Positions 1 through 7,531 of a stretch of 46,690 nucleotides of DNA are shown here, one piece after another. How positions within the stretch are numbered: the first letter of the stretch is position 1; the number at the start of each line of letters is the position of its first letter. Source of the stretch: an uncultured Ruminococcus sp. (lineage in GTDB: Bacteria; Bacillota; Clostridia; Lachnospirales; Lachnospiraceae); the NCBI GenBank assembly GCA_946494335.1, contig CAMMBV010000028.1, positions 1 to 46,690 on the forward strand, given 5' to 3'. The translations under genes and the position numbers were made by a program. The notes under the pieces were generated by a model. That model made no database searches, had not been told where the DNA came from, and worked only from the letters and a program-made list of their open reading frames with translations.

Positions 1-54
1 ATCATCATCGGAGCCGTAGCGCTGGATATGAGAAAGAACGCAAGAAAAGCATAA
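1..54 (+). CDS. C-terminal end of a sugar ABC transporter permease (MglC/RbsC type), partial
   Basis: Only the last 17 codons are inside the window, reading IIIGAVALDMRKNARKA and then a stop. The end of a hydrophobic segment followed by AVALD and a short basic tail resembles the C-terminus of the galactose/methyl-galactoside permease MglC and other BPD_transp_2 inner-membrane subunits, which form the channel of sugar uptake systems. It is followed at once by a good intrinsic terminator, so it is the last gene of its operon. The family assignment rests on a very short stretch; the reading frame and stop are certain, the substrate is not. Confidence 0.5.
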   Translation: MIIGAVALDMRKNARKA

Positions 55-74
55 AGATTCATTCTCACAATAGG

Positions 75-110
75 AAAAGGCGTCAAACGAAAGTTTGGCG
101 CCTTTTCTCT
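75..110 (+). terminator. Intrinsic terminator of the ABC permease operon
   Basis: A 14-bp stem (75-88 with 93-106, one G-T pair) around a GAAA loop ends in a T-rich run. It ends the operon of the permease at the window edge. Confidence 0.8.
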
Positions 111-264
111 AGATGCGCGCCATGGGCGCGCTCTAGCGGGTGATTAATAGGATTCATCGGGCGGAGACACAAAGTGAAGCAGGCAGAGATTGCAGAAAAA
201 AGTGTGAAACCAGCGCCGCAGATGGCGGCAGAGGAAGATTTGGAGCGGAGAAGGAAATAAAATA
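111..264. other. Intergenic stretch without an identifiable gene
   Basis: Between two terminators. It contains a short GC palindrome (GCGCGC CATG GGCGCGC near 115-131) and short open stretches without a convincing ribosome binding site. I see no supported gene. Confidence 0.5.
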
Positions 265-310
265 AGAGGAAAATGTTGGCCTTATTGCGGCGGCATCTTC
301 CTCTTTTTCT
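265..310 (-). terminator. Probable bidirectional terminator downstream of the Abi gene
   Basis: AGAGGAA (265-271) pairs with TTCCTCT (298-304) around a GC-rich interior, with T-rich sequence on both strands. It lies immediately after the stop codon of the minus-strand Abi gene and can also stop transcription arriving from the left. Confidence 0.6.
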
Positions 311-311
311 T

Positions 312-1256
312 TTAAGGGGTTATCTGGCAATGGGAAATATCTTTCCAATTTGCAGGAAAACCTATATGCTCTAAAAGTTCAGATTCTGTAATATGTATCA
401 GCTTTTTATTGGCTTTTCTAATTTCAATGTTCAGCTTTCTTTTAAATAAATAGAAATCTTCTTTTGGCAGAAGGTAGCGGAACGCAATCACAACGGCGAA
501 TAAATCATTTTTTCCACATAGATATTGAATACCGTTTTTAGGGATGGACAGATTTTGGTGTAATGGAAGGTCGGAGATATTATCGATTGTCCGGTAGGTA
601 AATAGCCTTTCTCCGTGAGCACATACATTTCTGAATTTTGTCAATACGGACAAAAACTGTTCTAGCTGACGCTGGTTGATAATTCCAAAATCTTTGCAAA
701 TCTTTGAACGCAGAGACTGCGGAAATACTTTGTACATCTTTGATAAATTTCCGAAAGTCAACACATTGATTAGTACCCATAATGGGATATTCCCATAAGT
801 AGTCCGGTAATAGTTGATATAAACATAGTCAGTGGTTGTGACTGCTCTTTGCAAAGTGGCCATCAGGCGTACAATAATTTTCTGATTTTGGCGGCTGTTG
901 TTGTAATTATGCCGATCCAGATAAGCCGTCTGCGCTTCGCCATATTTTTCTGAAAAATAATAGGACATGAGGGATCGTAAATGACGCTCAATCTGAAGCA
1001 GGTTTTTGAAGAAAAGTTCCCGCAGTTCAGAGTCAAAATCATAAAGAGCCACGATTTCATCAAAGGTAGTTCCGTCTTTATATTTCTTTGTCAGCGGTAT
1101 CCGGAATAAATGTTTGTAACCGCCGAATAAAGGAAAGTATCCAATTCTTTTCAAAATTTCTTCTGCAGATGGAGGGTCAGATATGACAAGATGTTTCTCA
1201 TTTTTCAGGAGGTCAATCTGCTCGGAAAAGGTCGTAAAAGTTTTTTGTGATGCCAT
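312..1256 (-). CDS. Abi_2/AbiF-type abortive infection protein with HEPN motif
   Basis: A 314-residue protein of the Abi_2 (AbiD/AbiF) family, phage-defence proteins with a HEPN ribonuclease fold. The family landmarks are visible in order: IGYFPLFGGYKHLFR near 38-52 (the aromatic block usually written NYYRLSGY), an acidic/basic helix with ERHLRS near 90-95, PLWVLINVLTFGNLSKMY near 158-175, and the HEPN catalytic motif RNVCAH at 209-214 (R-N-x3-H). The open frame continues 40 codons upstream to 1376, but that extension runs over a promoter, a hairpin RNA and a terminator. The ATG at 1256 has a well-spaced GAGGAGA site (1261-1268), so I start there. It is a single gene with its own promoter. 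By family knowledge it probably cuts RNA when unleashed by phage; activity and target are not shown by sequence. Confidence 0.85.
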   Translation of the reverse strand: MASQKTFTTFSEQIDLLKNEKHLVISDPPSAEEILKRIGYFPLFGGYKHLFRIPLTKKYKDGTTFDEIVALYDFDSELRELFFKNLLQIERHLRSLMSYYFSEKYGEAQTAYLDRHNYNNSRQNQKIIVRLMATLQRAVTTTDYVYINYYRTTYGNIPLWVLINVLTFGNLSKMYKVFPQSLRSKICKDFGIINQRQLEQFLSVLTKFRNVCAHGERLFTYRTIDNISDLPLHQNLSIPKNGIQYLCGKNDLFAVVIAFRYLLPKEDFYLFKRKLNIEIRKANKKLIHITESELLEHIGFPANWKDISHCQITP

Positions 1257-1267
1257 TTGGTTCTCCT

Positions 1268-1341
1268 CAAAATAAAAGAGGGAGAGACCCGCAGGTTCTC
1301 CCCCGGTCACGGGCTTCGCAAGTTTCCGTAACACGATCACT
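1268..1341 (-). ncRNA. Small structured RNA ahead of the AbiF-type gene, ending in an intrinsic terminator
   Basis: Reading the minus strand from the predicted start near 1341, GUUACGG (1332-1326) can pair with CCGUGAC (1312-1306), enclosing a small CUU-GCG-AAG hairpin. An alternative CCCG-UGAC-CGGG hairpin is also possible. A strong hairpin follows: GGGAGA plus ACC (1302-1297 and 1296-1294) pairs with GGU plus UCUCCC around a UGCG loop with one bulged base, then UCUUUUAUUUU. The RNA would be about 70-75 nt, ending just before the Abi gene's ribosome binding site, so most transcripts would stop here and a fraction read into the gene. This is the layout of RNA-antitoxin modules; the antitoxin role is inferred. 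Confidence 0.6.
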
Positions 1342-1347
1342 GAACTA

Positions 1348-1376
1348 AATATAGCAAAACTGACGCAAAAAGTCAA
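1348..1376 (-). promoter_or_regulatory. Promoter of the small RNA and AbiF-type gene
   Basis: Minus strand TTGACT (1376-1371), 17-bp spacer, TATATT (1353-1348). The predicted start is near 1341. It is a near-consensus vegetative promoter, strong for a gene of this class, which fits high production of a short RNA with limited read-through. Confidence 0.75.
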
Positions 1377-1731
1377 TCCCGCAATTTAGCTCTATTTTAA
1401 GTATATGCACACTTAAAATAATAATGCAGAGAAATCGTTTCTTCTATGAACGAGTATTTTCTCTATCCTGTTCTGTCTGCCAGGAAAGGTCTTTCCTGAA
1501 GCACATCGTCTGGATATGTAACATGGAAAAATGCAGAGTCGGAGTATATTTCCATTACTGCGAAATCTGGTGAAGTCAATGTATCTGGTTTGGGAGAATG
1601 AGCGGCATCCGTCAATTCTGAGGGACAGAGCCGCTTATTTTGTATCGGTAAGACCTAAAAGATAATCTGTTGATATATGAAATTCCTCTTACTCGATTAT
1701 TGGGCTGTTTCAACATTTTCATTTAATACTT
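1377..1731. other. Intergenic region with a 10-bp inverted repeat
   Basis: No convincing gene. TATTTTAAGT (1393-1402) and ACTTAAAATA (1411-1420) form a perfect inverted repeat with an 8-bp gap, 17 bp upstream of the -35 box of the small RNA promoter. That position suits an operator or a UP-like element. The rest (1421-1731) has only short open frames without ribosome binding sites. Confidence 0.5.
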
Positions 1732-2526
1732 TCAGTTCTTTTTATCCGCTGCTTTTTCATAGGACATCAGGTAGTAAGGGAGTGCCACCAGAAGAACACC
1801 GCCTATCATGTTTCCAAGTGTGACAAAGAGAAGATCTTTTATGTAGGAGAGTACGGTAATGGTGACGCCGGAACCGGCGGTATTGAGCATTCCCACTCCG
1901 ATAATACTCATATTTGCAACGCTGTGTTCAAATCCACATACCATAAAAATTAAGATGCACCAAAGTGTCATGATCAGTTTTCCGGATTCGGAAGCCATCT
2001 TAATGCTGCACCAGACAGCAACACATACGAGAATATTACACAGGATTCCACGGACAGTCATTTCAAGAGGAGACAGCGAAAGCTTCTTGATGGAGGTGGT
2101 TAAAAAATAGGAAGATACGGTGGAATCCCGATCCAGGCTGGTCAGATGGTAAAGGATAACAGTAAGCCAGCTTCCCGCAAGATTTCCAATATAGCAGATA
2201 ATCCACAGTTTTATCGTGTCCCGCCAGCGTACGCAGCGGCGGAAAGAACCGGCAGCCATGACAAAGTTGTTGCCGGTAAACAGCTCACAGCCGGACATGA
2301 TGACGAGACTTAAAGCGGAGGCAAAACATACGGCAGACAGCAGTTTGGCGGCGGATGTGCTTTCCAGAACGAGATAAGCTCCGGCAGTCATGGAGACGAA
2401 ACTTCCAAAGGATATGAAAATCCCGGCGATCATGGAAGCGGTAAAATAACCCACGGGGTTGGTTTTGAGAAATGCCATTTTTTTTCTGGCAGCATCAGTG
2501 ACGTTAGTGTAATAAGAATGAAACAT
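1732..2526 (-). CDS. Formate/nitrite transporter (FNT) family channel
   Basis: A 264-residue membrane protein with six hydrophobic segments and the FNT look: an N-terminal cytoplasmic helix (AARKKMAFLKTNPVGYFTASMIAG), small-residue-rich helices and the GCELFTGNNFVMAAG segment typical of FocA-like pentameric channels. The start is the ATG inside the longer open frame, because GGGAGG sits 8 bases upstream of it; the upstream in-frame ATG overlaps that site. It lies directly downstream of formate-tetrahydrofolate ligase on the same strand, which argues for formate rather than nitrite as substrate: it could import formate for one-carbon metabolism or let excess out. A terminator lies between the two genes, so it may depend on read-through or its own weak promoter. 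Confidence 0.85.
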   Translation of the reverse strand: MFHSYYTNVTDAARKKMAFLKTNPVGYFTASMIAGIFISFGSFVSMTAGAYLVLESTSAAKLLSAVCFASALSLVIMSGCELFTGNNFVMAAGSFRRCVRWRDTIKLWIICYIGNLAGSWLTVILYHLTSLDRDSTVSSYFLTTSIKKLSLSPLEMTVRGILCNILVCVAVWCSIKMASESGKLIMTLWCILIFMVCGFEHSVANMSIIGVGMLNTAGSGVTITVLSYIKDLLFVTLGNMIGGVLLVALPYYLMSYEKAADKKN

Positions 2527-2565
2527 ATAAGTACCTCCCAAAATATGTAAAGCAGTAATAAGTAG

Positions 2566-2611
2566 TGAAAAAACAAAAACGGGAATATTGTCTGACCAAT
2601 ATTCCCGTTTT
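2566..2611 (-). terminator. Intrinsic terminator between fhs and the FNT gene
   Basis: A perfect 14-bp stem (2576-2589 with 2598-2611) around an 8-base loop. On the minus strand it is followed by CGTTTTTGTTTTTT, so it stops transcription leaving fhs before the formate channel gene. Confidence 0.85.
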
Positions 2612-2637
2612 ATTATAAAGCTTATATAGTGAGTGAA

Positions 2638-4323
2638 CTAGAATAAACCAGAGATCTTTCCGGTACTGTCTACGTCAATACGTTCCGCAGCAGGTTTTTT
2701 GGGAAGACCCGGCATGGTCATGATTTCTCCTGTCAGCGCGACAATAAATCCTGCACCGGCGGAAATCTTCAGGTTTCTTACTGTAACTTCAAAATCTTTG
2801 GGGGCGCCCAGTTTGTTCTGGTCGTCCGTAAAGCTGTACTGAGTTTTGGCAACGCAGATGGGGCATCCGCCGAATCCCAGAGCCTCCAATTCTTTGGCCT
2901 GTTTTTTGGCGGTAGCTGTCAGTACAACGCCGTTTCCGTGGTAAATCTTCTGAACAATCTGGTTCAGTTTATCTTCAATGCTTCCTTCCAGCTCATAGGA
3001 GTAATGGAACTCACTGGGCTCTTCCACCAGACGGATAACTTCCTCGGCCAGTGCGATACCGCCTTCTCCGCCTTTTGCCCATACTTCAGAGAGCGCTACA
3101 TTTACACCCAGTTCCTTGCACTTTGCTTCCACCAGATCCAGCTCTGCTTTTGTATCTGTGGGGAATGCGTTGATGGCAACCACACAGGGAAGACCGTATA
3201 CATTTTTAATGTTGCCCACATGCTGAAGCAGATTGGGAAGACCTTTTTCCAGGGCTTCCAGATTTTCGTTATTCAGCTGATCCTTTGGCACGCCGCCGTT
3301 GTATTTCAAAGCACGTACCGTCGCCACAATAACTACTGCAGAAGGTGTCAGTCCAGCCATTCGGCATTTGATATCCAGGAATTTTTCTGCGCCCAGGTCG
3401 GCGCCAAAGCCTGCTTCTGTGATAGCGTAATCTCCCAACTTAAGCGCCATCTTTGTAGCGATAACGGAGTTGCAGCCGTGAGCGATATTGGCGAAGGGTC
3501 CGCCGTGTACAATTGCCGGAACGTGTTCCAGGGTCTGAACCAAGTTTGGTTTCAACGCATCTTTGAGCAGTGCGCACATAGCGCCCTGGGCATTCAGGTC
3601 GCCGGCTGTGACAGGCCGCTGTTCCTGACTGTTTCCATATGTGTATCCAACGATAATGCTGGCGAGACGTTTTTTCAGATCATCGATGTCTCTTGCCAGA
3701 CACAGAACCGCCATAATCTCAGAGGCAACGGTGATATCATAGCCGTCTTCTCTTGGGGTTCCGTTGGCTTTTCCGCCCAGGCCGTCCACAACGTTTCTCA
3801 GCTGGCGGTCATTCATGTCAACGCATCTTCTCCAGGTGATCTTGCGGGGATCAATGTTCAGTGCGTTCCCCTGATAAATATGATTGTCGATCATGGCTGC
3901 CAGCAGGTTGTTGGCTGCTCCGATCGCATGAAAATCACCGGTAAAATGGAGATTGATATCTTCCATCGGCACAACCTGTGCGTATCCGCCGCCGGCAGCG
4001 CCGCCTTTTACTCCGAATACAGGTCCCAGAGACGGTTCGCGCAAGGCTACCATGACGTTTTTGCCCAACTTCTGAAGGCCGTCGGCCAGACCTACTGTGG
4101 TGGTGGTTTTACCTTCGCCGGCCGGTGTGGGGTTGATTGCTGTCACCAGTACCAATTTTCCATTCGGTGCTTTGGACTCCTGCAGCAGATTGTAGTCAAT
4201 CTTGGCTTTGTACTTGCCGTACTGCTCCAGGTATTTGTCGTCGATACCTGCCTTCTTTGCAATTTCAGTAATTGGCATCATTGTGCTTTCCTGAGCGATC
4301 TCAATGTCTGATTTAAATCCCAT
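2638..4323 (-). CDS. fhs: Formate-tetrahydrofolate ligase
   Basis: A 561-residue cytosolic enzyme that makes 10-formyl-tetrahydrofolate from formate, THF and ATP, feeding purine synthesis and, in acetogens, the methyl branch of the Wood-Ljungdahl pathway. Visible features: the ATP-binding loop [14 protein letters not shown] at about 66-79, followed by [23 protein letters not shown], all hallmark FTHFS sequence; the length is standard. The start ATG has AAGGAGA upstream. The 5' leader (4324-4550) carries a ZTP riboswitch and terminator, so the gene should be switched on when ZTP/ZMP accumulates, a signal of 10-formyl-THF shortage. Long open frames on the opposite strand are codon-bias shadows. 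Confidence 0.97.
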   Translation of the reverse strand: MGFKSDIEIAQESTMMPITEIAKKAGIDDKYLEQYGKYKAKIDYNLLQESKAPNGKLVLVTAINPTPAGEGKTTTTVGLADGLQKLGKNVMVALREPSLGPVFGVKGGAAGGGYAQVVPMEDINLHFTGDFHAIGAANNLLAAMIDNHIYQGNALNIDPRKITWRRCVDMNDRQLRNVVDGLGGKANGTPREDGYDITVASEIMAVLCLARDIDDLKKRLASIIVGYTYGNSQEQRPVTAGDLNAQGAMCALLKDALKPNLVQTLEHVPAIVHGGPFANIAHGCNSVIATKMALKLGDYAITEAGFGADLGAEKFLDIKCRMAGLTPSAVVIVATVRALKYNGGVPKDQLNNENLEALEKGLPNLLQHVGNIKNVYGLPCVVAINAFPTDTKAELDLVEAKCKELGVNVALSEVWAKGGEGGIALAEEVIRLVEEPSEFHYSYELEGSIEDKLNQIVQKIYHGNGVVLTATAKKQAKELEALGFGGCPICVAKTQYSFTDDQNKLGAPKDFEVTVRNLKISAGAGFIVALTGEIMTMPGLPKKPAAERIDVDSTGKISGLF

Positions 4324-4414
4324 GATTTTTCTCCTTTCCTTATCTCAGGGTGTACCGCGCTATTTCCACTGTGATTCACAGGTGCCTTTTTGTATCCAGA
4401 AAGGATTTCTGCTG

Positions 4415-4457
4415 AATAAAAAAGGCAACAAGTGTAATCAGTCTTACAATTGCTGCC
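4415..4457 (-). terminator. Riboswitch-controlled terminator in the fhs leader
   Basis: On the minus strand GGCAGCAA (4457-4450) pairs with UUGUUGCC (4431-4424), with an inner UGUAA/UUACA extension (4448-4444 with 4437-4433), then UUUUUUAUU. The left arm shares its GGGCA bases with the conserved CUGGGCA of the ZTP aptamer, so aptamer and terminator cannot form together. Confidence 0.75.
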
Positions 4458-4523
4458 CAGACGGTCGGCTGATACAAAAGTAATGACAACACTGTGGTAC
4501 TCCACATCTAACCGTCAGTTGTC
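4452..4523 (-). promoter_or_regulatory. ZTP (pfl motif) riboswitch aptamer upstream of fhs
   Basis: Reading the minus strand: GACAACUGACGG (4523-4512) opens a helix closed by GUUGUC (4490-4485); inside is the hairpin GUGG-AGUA-CCAC (4505-4494). After a linker comes the diagnostic CCGUCUGGGCA (4464-4454). This is the standard pfl-motif order, and the motif is known to precede fhs, pur and glyA genes. Binding of ZTP/ZMP should stabilise the last helix and block the overlapping terminator, turning fhs on. Confidence 0.8.
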
Positions 4524-4548
4524 AAAACCCTTTTTATTTTCTAGCCCC

Positions 4549-4577
4549 ATGTTAGCATGGGAAATTGGGAAAGTCAA
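4549..4577 (-). promoter_or_regulatory. Promoter of the fhs transcript
   Basis: Minus strand TTGACT (4577-4572), 17-bp spacer, TAACAT (4554-4549). The -10 lies inside a perfect CCCATG/CATGGG inverted repeat (4546-4561). The start near 4542 leaves just enough leader for the riboswitch. Confidence 0.6.
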
Positions 4578-4691
4578 CAGCTACTTTTCCGGAAAATAAA
4601 AGTGCATAGGATAGTTGAAAATTTTACAAAAAAGCAGAATATTATGATAAGATGCGCTTTTTAAATATCTGGAAAATTGTTTTGAAATGAG

Positions 4692-4720
4692 TTGTAATTT
4701 ATTCGTAATAAATGTATAAT
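4692..4720 (+). promoter_or_regulatory. Promoter of the wall-binding NlpC/P60 gene, with palindromic spacer
   Basis: TTGTAA, 17-bp spacer, TATAAT. The spacer holds a perfect inverted repeat ATTTATT-CGT-AATAAAT (4697-4713), a possible operator between the -35 and -10 boxes. Confidence 0.65.
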
Positions 4721-4768
4721 ATAGTTGGTTTTTTATCGAAATATGCATAAAAAGACACGAAGGGGAGA

Positions 4769-6976
4769 ATGAAAGTGCAGCAAAAGTTATCCAGGATCAG
4801 ACGGATCCTAACCAGTTTGTTTATTTGCTGTGTGCTGGGGTTACAGGCGCCGGCAAGTGTGCTGGCGGAGGGAAAGCCGCAGGAAACATCTGTTTTAACA
4901 GTAACAGAAGAAAGGGCTGAGAGCGAAAAAGCGCCGGAGGTGACGGAGGCGCCGGAACCGACGGCCACACCCACACCGGAGATAACGGAACAACCGGAAC
5001 CAACCGTGACAGAAACACCGGAGCCGACAGCGACACCCACACCGGAAATAACAGAGATGCCGGAGCCAACTGTGACACCCACACCGGAACCGGAGGACAG
5101 CGCTGCAGGGACCAAACCGGCGGCGGGAAGCGGATGGAAACAGTTGTCAGATGGGAAATATCGTTATTATTACAGCAGCAATTCCTATTATAAAAACGGC
5201 TGGCAGGATATTGGGAACAGAAGATATTATTTTGACAGTTCCGGATATCTGAAGACGGGCTGGCTTACCATCAATGGTTCTGCCTATTATCTGAAAAAAA
5301 CAGGGGAGCCCGGGATTATCGGTGCCATGCTGACCGGCTGGCAGGATATCGGCGGCCAGCGGTTTTATTTTAAGGCCAGCGGCACTTCAAAAGGGAAGAT
5401 GTTCGTGGGCTGGCAGAGCATCGGAGGTCACCGCTATTACTTTAAAGCCAGCGGCACAGACGGAGTAAAGGGCAGTGTATGGAAAGGCTGGCTGAAACAA
5501 AATGGAAAGATTTATTTTCTGAAACGTACAGGAGATAAAGGAATTATGGGCCGAATGCTGACCGGCTGGCAGGATATTGATAATGAACGTTTCTATTTTA
5601 AGCAGTCAGGAAGTTCCATGGGGCAGATGTTTGAGGGCTGGCAGAGCATCGGAGGTCATCGCTATTACTTTAAAGCCAGCGGAACTTACGGTGCAAGAGG
5701 CAGCGTTTGGAAGGGCTGGCTGAAACAGAATAGTCAGATTTATTATTTAAAGCAGACCGGTGAGGATGGAATTATGGGCCGTCAGCTTACGGGCTGGCAA
5801 AGCATCGGCGGCAAGACCTACTATTTTAAAAAGTCAGGTGATCTGATAGGAGCCATGTTTACCGGCTTCCAGAATATCAACGGTTATCGATATTATTTTA
5901 AAGCGACTGGAGGATATGGAACAAGAGGGTGCATGTTCACCGGGTGGCAAAATGTCAACAGCGTACCGTACTACTTTGAGCCGGAAGGGGATAAAGGAGT
6001 AAAGGGACGGATGGCCACGGGCTGGCAGGATATTGGAAAGTACCGGTTTTATTTTATGAAGTCCGGAACCTGGCAGGGCAAGATGCTGACAGGGCTTCAA
6101 AGCATCGGCGGCGTGAAATACTTCTTTAAACGAACGGGCGATAAAGGAATAAAAGGGGCCATGCTGACGGGAGCTCAGTCCATAGACGGCGTGAAGTATT
6201 TCTTCAGTGAAGACGGTAAGATGGAAGAAGGCTACCGGACGCTGAAGGGGCTGCTTGCCAACGCGATGAAACCTATGGGATATACGCTTTATATCTGGGG
6301 CGGCGGCCATGATTCCTGGGACGGCGGGGATGCAGTACGGTACGGGGTCAATCCCCAGTGGAAGAAATTCTTTGATTCTCAGGGCTCTGATTATACCTAT
6401 ACCAAGTACAGGGAGGATGAAAACGGGGAATATTATTACGGCTACGGTCTGGATTGTTCCGGATATGTAGGCTGGAGCGTTTATAATACCATTTATAAAA
6501 AAAGCGGGCAGAGTACCTGTACCACCACCTCCGGCGCCACGGGAGAGCTGTATGCCAACCGGGGCTGGGGAAGTTATAAAGAGGGCTTTTCTTCTCCTTC
6601 CTTCCGTCCTGGAGACGTGGTGGGGTATAACGGCCATGTATGGATGGTTCTGGGAAAGTGCAGCGATGGAAGCTACGTTATCATACACAGTTCGCCGCAG
6701 GGAGTAAAACTGGCGGGTACGGTAAAACCCTCCACGGGAAGCAGTGACAGCAAGGCGGTTTCGCTGGCCAACCAATATATGGATAAATATTTTTCAGCAT
6801 TTCCGGATAAGTTCCCCTCAGACGGACTGGTGTGCGGAAATACATATCTGAAAGATTCCAATTCTACCACACTGTACCGTTTCCGGTGGGATCTTGGCAG
6901 TTCGGGCATCATCGAGGATCCTGACGGTTATGCATCCATGAGTGCGGAAGAAATATTGAAAGACTTATTCTGTTAA
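4769..6976 (+). CDS. Secreted cell-wall hydrolase: choline-binding-like repeats plus NlpC/P60 domain
   Basis: A 735-residue exported protein. Order: signal peptide 1-33 (basic start, hydrophobic core, cut after VLA); a Pro/Thr/Glu-rich linker of tandem PEPT-type repeats at about 45-112; roughly fifteen aromatic/Gly repeats of the GWQDIGGQRFYFK type at about 120-490, the cell-wall-binding repeat family that holds proteins on teichoic acid or glycan; and a C-terminal NlpC/P60-type peptidase with Cys563 in GLDCSGYVGW and His623 in NGHVWMV. Such enzymes cut peptidoglycan stem peptides. The ATG at 4769 is only 2 bases from the GGGGAG site, while a GTG two codons later has normal spacing and may be the true start. 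It is a single gene with its own promoter and a terminator right after it. Confidence 0.85.
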   Translation: MKVQQKLSRIRRILTSLFICCVLGLQAPASVLAEGKPQETSVLTVTEERAESEKAPEVTEAPEPTATPTPEITEQPEPTVTETPEPTATPTPEITEMPEPTVTPTPEPEDSAAGTKPAAGSGWKQLSDGKYRYYYSSNSYYKNGWQDIGNRRYYFDSSGYLKTGWLTINGSAYYLKKTGEPGIIGAMLTGWQDIGGQRFYFKASGTSKGKMFVGWQSIGGHRYYFKASGTDGVKGSVWKGWLKQNGKIYFLKRTGDKGIMGRMLTGWQDIDNERFYFKQSGSSMGQMFEGWQSIGGHRYYFKASGTYGARGSVWKGWLKQNSQIYYLKQTGEDGIMGRQLTGWQSIGGKTYYFKKSGDLIGAMFTGFQNINGYRYYFKATGGYGTRGCMFTGWQNVNSVPYYFEPEGDKGVKGRMATGWQDIGKYRFYFMKSGTWQGKMLTGLQSIGGVKYFFKRTGDKGIKGAMLTGAQSIDGVKYFFSEDGKMEEGYRTLKGLLANAMKPMGYTLYIWGGGHDSWDGGDAVRYGVNPQWKKFFDSQGSDYTYTKYREDENGEYYYGYGLDCSGYVGWSVYNTIYKKSGQSTCTTTSGATGELYANRGWGSYKEGFSSPSFRPGDVVGYNGHVWMVLGKCSDGSYVIIHSSPQGVKLAGTVKPSTGSSDSKAVSLANQYMDKYFSAFPDKFPSDGLVCGNTYLKDSNSTTLYRFRWDLGSSGIIEDPDGYASMSAEEILKDLFC

Positions 6977-6978
6977 GG

Positions 6979-7009
6979 TGCAGGGTTCCTGGAAGGAACC
7001 CTGCATTTT
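6979..7009 (+). terminator. Intrinsic terminator after the wall hydrolase gene
   Basis: TGCAGGGTTCC (6979-6989) pairs perfectly with GGAACCCTGCA (6995-7005), followed by TTTT. It starts 3 bases after the stop codon. Confidence 0.8.
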
Positions 7010-7036
7010 GATATAAAAGGAGGATATACTGTTAAT

Positions 7037-7456
7037 ATGGAAGAAAAACAGATAAAAAAGCTGATAGAGATGGCATTGGAAGTCCGGGAAAAGGCATACG
7101 TACCCTATTCGCATTTTCGAGTAGGGGCTGCGCTTTTGTGCGGCGATGGCAGCATATATACGGGATGCAATGTGGAAAATGCATCATATCCGGCCTCCAA
7201 CTGTGCAGAGCGCACAGCTGTATTTAAGGCCGTTTCAGAGGGAAAAAGAGAATTTACAGCCATCGCCGTTATGGGAGGAATGGAAGGGATGAAAAAGCTG
7301 GAGGACTGTACGCCCTGCGGCATCTGCCGCCAGGTGCTTGCGGAATTCGCAGACGAAAGTATGTTGGTGTTTACAGGTACGTCGCCGGAGAATTACCGCC
7401 AATATACACTGGCAGAACTTCTTCCTCACAGTTTCACAGGTAAAAATTTGCAATAA
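7037..7456 (+). CDS. cdd: Cytidine deaminase
   Basis: A 139-residue zinc enzyme converting cytidine and deoxycytidine to uridine and deoxyuridine in the cytosol, the first step of pyrimidine-nucleoside salvage. The sequence shows the full catalytic set: Cys56 and Glu58 in NCAERTA, and Cys94 and Cys97 in PCGICRQV, which bind the catalytic zinc as in the tetrameric Bacillus-type enzyme; the length is typical. AGGAGG lies upstream with a slightly long spacing of 12 bases; no better start is in frame. It is followed 75 bp later by pyrimidine-nucleoside phosphorylase and then a nucleoside-binding lipoprotein, so the three genes form a salvage cluster. Confidence 0.96.
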   Translation: MEEKQIKKLIEMALEVREKAYVPYSHFRVGAALLCGDGSIYTGCNVENASYPASNCAERTAVFKAVSEGKREFTAIAVMGGMEGMKKLEDCTPCGICRQVLAEFADESMLVFTGTSPENYRQYTLAELLPHSFTGKNLQ

Positions 7457-7531
7457 AAATGTTAAGAAAAAGTCCTTTCTTTTTTTTGAAGGTAACACTA
7501 TACTATAAAGATAGGAAGTGAGGACTTACTT

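Noticed and set aside
1421-1731. Short open frame (MEKCRVGVYFHYCEIW and a neighbouring frame) as a gene
   Set aside because: Too short, broken by stops, no ribosome binding site, no similarity I can name.
2938-4311. 457-codon open frame on the plus strand, antisense to fhs
   Set aside because: It mirrors the codon bias of fhs, whose protein is unmistakable; Cys/His/Phe-rich translation without domains and no ribosome binding site.
4699-5115. Minus-strand frame giving Gly/Val/Ser repeats, like a silk- or RTX-type protein
   Set aside because: It is the complement of the Pro/Thr/Glu linker repeats of the wall hydrolase; no start signals.
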